Part shown: in pieces, positions 61,834 through 64,000 of the stretch | How the letters are laid out: each line of letters starts with the position of its first letter | How positions within the stretch are numbered: position 1 is the first letter of the stretch | Assembly (NCBI GenBank): GCA_031963005.1 | Contig: JASSUL010000002.1 | Location: forward strand, 124,001 to 188,000 | Source: JASSUD01 sp031963005 | Lineage (GTDB): Bacteria; Pseudomonadota; Gammaproteobacteria; Burkholderiales; Burkholderiaceae | DNA length: 64,000 nucleotides | Reading direction: 5' to 3' | Notes under the pieces: model-generated | What the model saw: only the letters and a program-made list of their open reading frames with translations | Databases searched by the model: none | Told to the model about the DNA's origin: nothing | Translations under genes and position numbers: made by a program

Positions 61834-62010
61834 ATGCAGAACAACTATAAAACTTGGATGTGTTTGATTTGTGGCTGGATATATGATGAGGAAGCAGGGC
61901 TTCCCGAAGAAGGTATTGCACCAGGTACGGTGTGGGCCGACGTTCCTGAAAACTGGACATGCCCAGAATGCGGTGCGCGAAAAGAAGATTTCGAAATGAT
62001 TACGGTTTGA
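61834..62010 (+). CDS. rubA: rubredoxin
   Basis: Rubredoxin is a one-iron electron carrier in the cytoplasm. The 58 residues have the two CxxC iron ligand pairs, MCLICGWIYDEEAG near residue 10 and WTCPECGARKEDF near 43, with PGTVWADVPENW between them. The length is standard. In Burkholderia rubA precedes the pilG-pilH-pilI-pilJ-pilL cluster. Here a PilL-like gene begins 240 bp on. Confidence 0.95.
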   Translation: MQNNYKTWMCLICGWIYDEEAGLPEEGIAPGTVWADVPENWTCPECGARKEDFEMITV

Positions 62011-62251
62011 ATATTTCACTCTCCATCCATACAGCCCCCTCCAAAAATCCGCTATTTGAGGCAATACAGAGCGTGAGCATCCGTATGGTATTGCAGTAAA
62101 AAAGACGCTTCCCTATTGCGGTAGGAGATGAAGAGTCATATTGAAAGAAAGCCCTTTTTTGTCATTTTGAACCGTTCTCATAAGCTGCTTTGGGCAGCAG
62201 GTCTAGTGCGTCTCAAAGGTTGGTCGAACAAAGCTTTCAAGGAAAAAGATC
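62011..62251. other. gap between rubA and the PilL-like gene
   Basis: A 58-codon frame starts at 62128 (ATG immediately after TAGGAG, too close for normal use) but has no motif and overlaps the next gene. I see no remains of pilG, pilH, pilI or pilJ that I could name. Confidence 0.45.
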
Positions 62252-64000
62252 TTGAGCCAAAAACATGCAGTCATGCAATCTATAACCGATCAATTCTATA
62301 GAGGGCGGCTTCCGGCAGCAGAACATGCGCTACGTACCGCACTATTGGCCTTAACAAAAGGCAAGGATCCTTGTGTTGGGTTGCGTGAAGCGGCTGAAGC
62401 GTTACGCGCTGCGCATTGGTTGCCTGCAATGCGGTTAAATGATGCACTATTGCATGCTTGGTCGCATGGCATCGCACACATCACTACGGCAGCTCCATCA
62501 TTGCCGCAGCGTACAGACTCTGTAGCAGAGCCAGGGGCCGATTTACAGGAGGAGTCTGCTTCTCCATCGGCCTCCGATGCTTTACCTAGCGCCGTACTAG
62601 ATTCATCTACGTCAGATAGCTCCATCGACGCAGATTCTCTCGCCCCTTCGGCCGTAGAGCCAGCGGTAGAAGAGCACACCGCTTTGTCCTCTTCGACGCA
62701 AGATGTATCGGAACAGGCCCAAGAAGCATCATCCCACTGGCCCGCAGAACAAGCCAAAGCTTTTCATTCTGCGCTGGGGAGTTTTTTAAAAGCAGTACAA
62801 AATGCTCCGTTGCGTGAATTTACCTGGTCTTCTGGCTTGGTAGAACTGTATGAAATCGTGTCGACCAACCAATCGAAACCTATAGCTGTGTTGATGGAAG
62901 AATGTGCGGGAGCCGGTTATATATGGCCAGCGGTATTTTTCCATACATCATATGCGGGTTCCCAGTTAATGGCCTTGCTGACTGAATTGCGTATGCGTTA
63001 TGAACGTGCACTGCTAATTTTATTGAATTCGACTCAGGATGAAGGCGTGTCGCTGGAAGATGCGGCCTTAGAAGAATTGGACGCCTGCTTAAATGCGTTG
63101 ATAGAGCTGGAATCCGCAACTAATCCTAGGGCATATGATATGGGTCGACTCGTGGGGGCTTGGATACATATACGGCGCCAGATGGTTGTATTGCCCGCAT
63201 CGCATCCTTTTAGCACTATATTGCATATGCAGATTAGGCGTGTTTATGCGTTGATGAATCCATTATGGGTGATGGCAGCGCTAAAGGCTTCTTCTAGTGG
63301 AGAGAATCAGGAAGTAAATACCCCAAAACAGCCCGCATTTCAGCTCCCGCCTGCCTGTGTGCAAGCATTAGTGATTTCTTTGTGGGGGATGCTTTTGGCC
63401 TACTGCATGGAAGAAGAAAACGCCAAAATGCTCTCTGAGGAATATGCCGTACTATTGGCGGATTACGGTATCGCAGTGACCATCACCAAACAACCTCACG
63501 CAAAAAGATCTTCCCCTACGCAAAAAGCGTTGACCTTATGGAAACATGCGGGATTACGCCAATGTCAGCATCTCGGTGCACTGGAGTTAAGCCAAGATGC
63601 CTATGCCTACTTTCAGACACAGCTTCAGCATATTGTTACGGAGTTAGAAAGTGCGATGCGGGACGTCCATACTAAAAAGCAAGAGCCGGCATCTGCCTTA
63701 GGGGTTGCTCAAGTCGCAGATCGGCTTGCCGGTGTAGCGCATACTGCAGGTTTAGGCAATATGGCTTTTGTCGCTGGGAATCTCGCGCTTGCTTGGCGTC
63801 GTTATGCGCATCAGGGGTTTCAACTGCGTTCCGAGGAGTTGGTACAGGCTTCCTATCAAACGGAGTATCACCACCATGCAGTAGAAGGCCTTTCGCCACA
63901 ATCGATTGCAGACGCACACACAGCCCTTTCTGAGATCACGCAGAGCTGCTTAGAAGCACTAAAAGTGCTGAAGGAATCCGCATCTCTAGAGGATAGCGAT
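62252..64000 (+). CDS. PilL/ChpA-like chemotaxis kinase, N-terminal part (cut by window end)
   Basis: A long open frame runs off the window end, giving 583 residues. Family members are very large hybrid kinases that control type IV pilus motility and begin with several Hpt-like helical bundles. Here residues ~1-70 and ~165-470 are helical and Leu/Ala-rich, joined by an acidic Ser/Ala/Pro-rich linker near 85-160. A stretch near 485-505 (ADRLAGVAHTAGLGNMAF) resembles an Hpt phosphate-acceptor helix around His. The start is TTG at 62252, with AAGGA upstream; the ATG at 62273 is an alternative. The HATPase part would lie beyond the window. The assignment also rests on the rubA neighbour. Confidence 0.55.
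   Translation, partial: MSQKHAVMQSITDQFYRGRLPAAEHALRTALLALTKGKDPCVGLREAAEALRAAHWLPAMRLNDALLHAWSHGIAHITTAAPSLPQRTDSVAEPGADLQEESASPSASDALPSAVLDSSTSDSSIDADSLAPSAVEPAVEEHTALSSSTQDVSEQAQEASSHWPAEQAKAFHSALGSFLKAVQNAPLREFTWSSGLVELYEIVSTNQSKPIAVLMEECAGAGYIWPAVFFHTSYAGSQLMALLTELRMRYERALLILLNSTQDEGVSLEDAALEELDACLNALIELESATNPRAYDMGRLVGAWIHIRRQMVVLPASHPFSTILHMQIRRVYALMNPLWVMAALKASSSGENQEVNTPKQPAFQLPPACVQALVISLWGMLLAYCMEEENAKMLSEEYAVLLADYGIAVTITKQPHAKRSSPTQKALTLWKHAGLRQCQHLGALELSQDAYAYFQTQLQHIVTELESAMRDVHTKKQEPASALGVAQVADRLAGVAHTAGLGNMAFVAGNLALAWRRYAHQGFQLRSEELVQASYQTEYHHHAVEGLSPQSIADAHTALSEITQSCLEALKVLKESASLEDSD

Noticed and set aside
62128..62304. A 58-codon frame between rubA and the PilL-like gene
   Set aside because: The ribosome-like site is one base from the ATG, there is no motif, and the frame overlaps the better-supported gene.

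Overview
The core genes of this window read as a betaproteobacterium of the Burkholderia lineage. The evidence is the metK, ahcY and metF neighbourhood, rpsF-priB-rpsR-rplI-dnaB, the DUF47-Pit pair, the potFGHI set, the 2-oxoglutarate dehydrogenase genes, ilvE beside a small zinc-finger gene, CIRCE-controlled groESL, and rubredoxin next to a PilL-like kinase. Between these balanced-composition housekeeping genes lie AT-rich genes for eukaryote-like proteins (F-box, leucine-rich repeats, ankyrin repeats) with many paralogues, plus decayed mobile DNA. This combination is typical of intracellular endosymbionts. By inference only, a fungal endosymbiont of the Mycoavidus / Glomeribacter type fits best. 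No 16S rRNA gene is present to confirm it.

Layout. 0-7 kb: a small membrane protein, S-adenosylmethionine cycle genes (metK, ahcY, metF) with a repeat element between metK and ahcY, and two orphan Dpp-type permeases. 7-9.4 kb: an F-box/LRR protein and a proline-rich unknown. 9.8-15 kb: the primosome/ribosome operon, dnaB and phosphate transport. 15-18.4 kb: a novel family protein, proC and a second F-box/LRR protein. 18.4-27 kb: a conjugative helicase fossil, tRNA-Gly and tRNA-Cys, a broken integrase and an intact-looking type I restriction system (hsdMSR) between two diverged ~63 bp direct repeats. 27-30 kb: HipBA and a paralogue of the 15 kb novel protein. 30.5-39.9 kb: a DUF1289 protein, potFGHI, sucA and sucB. 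40-48.6 kb: three related F-box/ankyrin genes around an unknown membrane protein, a zinc-finger protein and ilvE. 48.9-50.5 kb: pgk and tRNA-Leu. 51-58.8 kb: an LRR protein, a 1595-residue F-box/ankyrin protein and an orphan gene flanked by inverted repeats. 59.1-64 kb: groESL with promoter and CIRCE, a nested repeat element, rubA and the start of a PilL-like gene cut by the window edge.

The most unusual content is the concentration of F-box proteins: six with a recognisable F-box and one with a degenerate copy. F-boxes dock on eukaryotic Skp1 in SCF ubiquitin ligases, so these are candidate effectors that redirect host ubiquitination; that role is inferred. Several genes carry recent internal tandem duplications, two lie in tandem with duplicated upstream DNA, and one has a decayed 3' end next to a repeat element. 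Three families of short inverted-repeat elements (called A, B and C here) sit between or against these genes, and one unknown gene lies between inverted B copies. A separate two-member family (15.1 and 29.2 kb) shares no motif I recognise.
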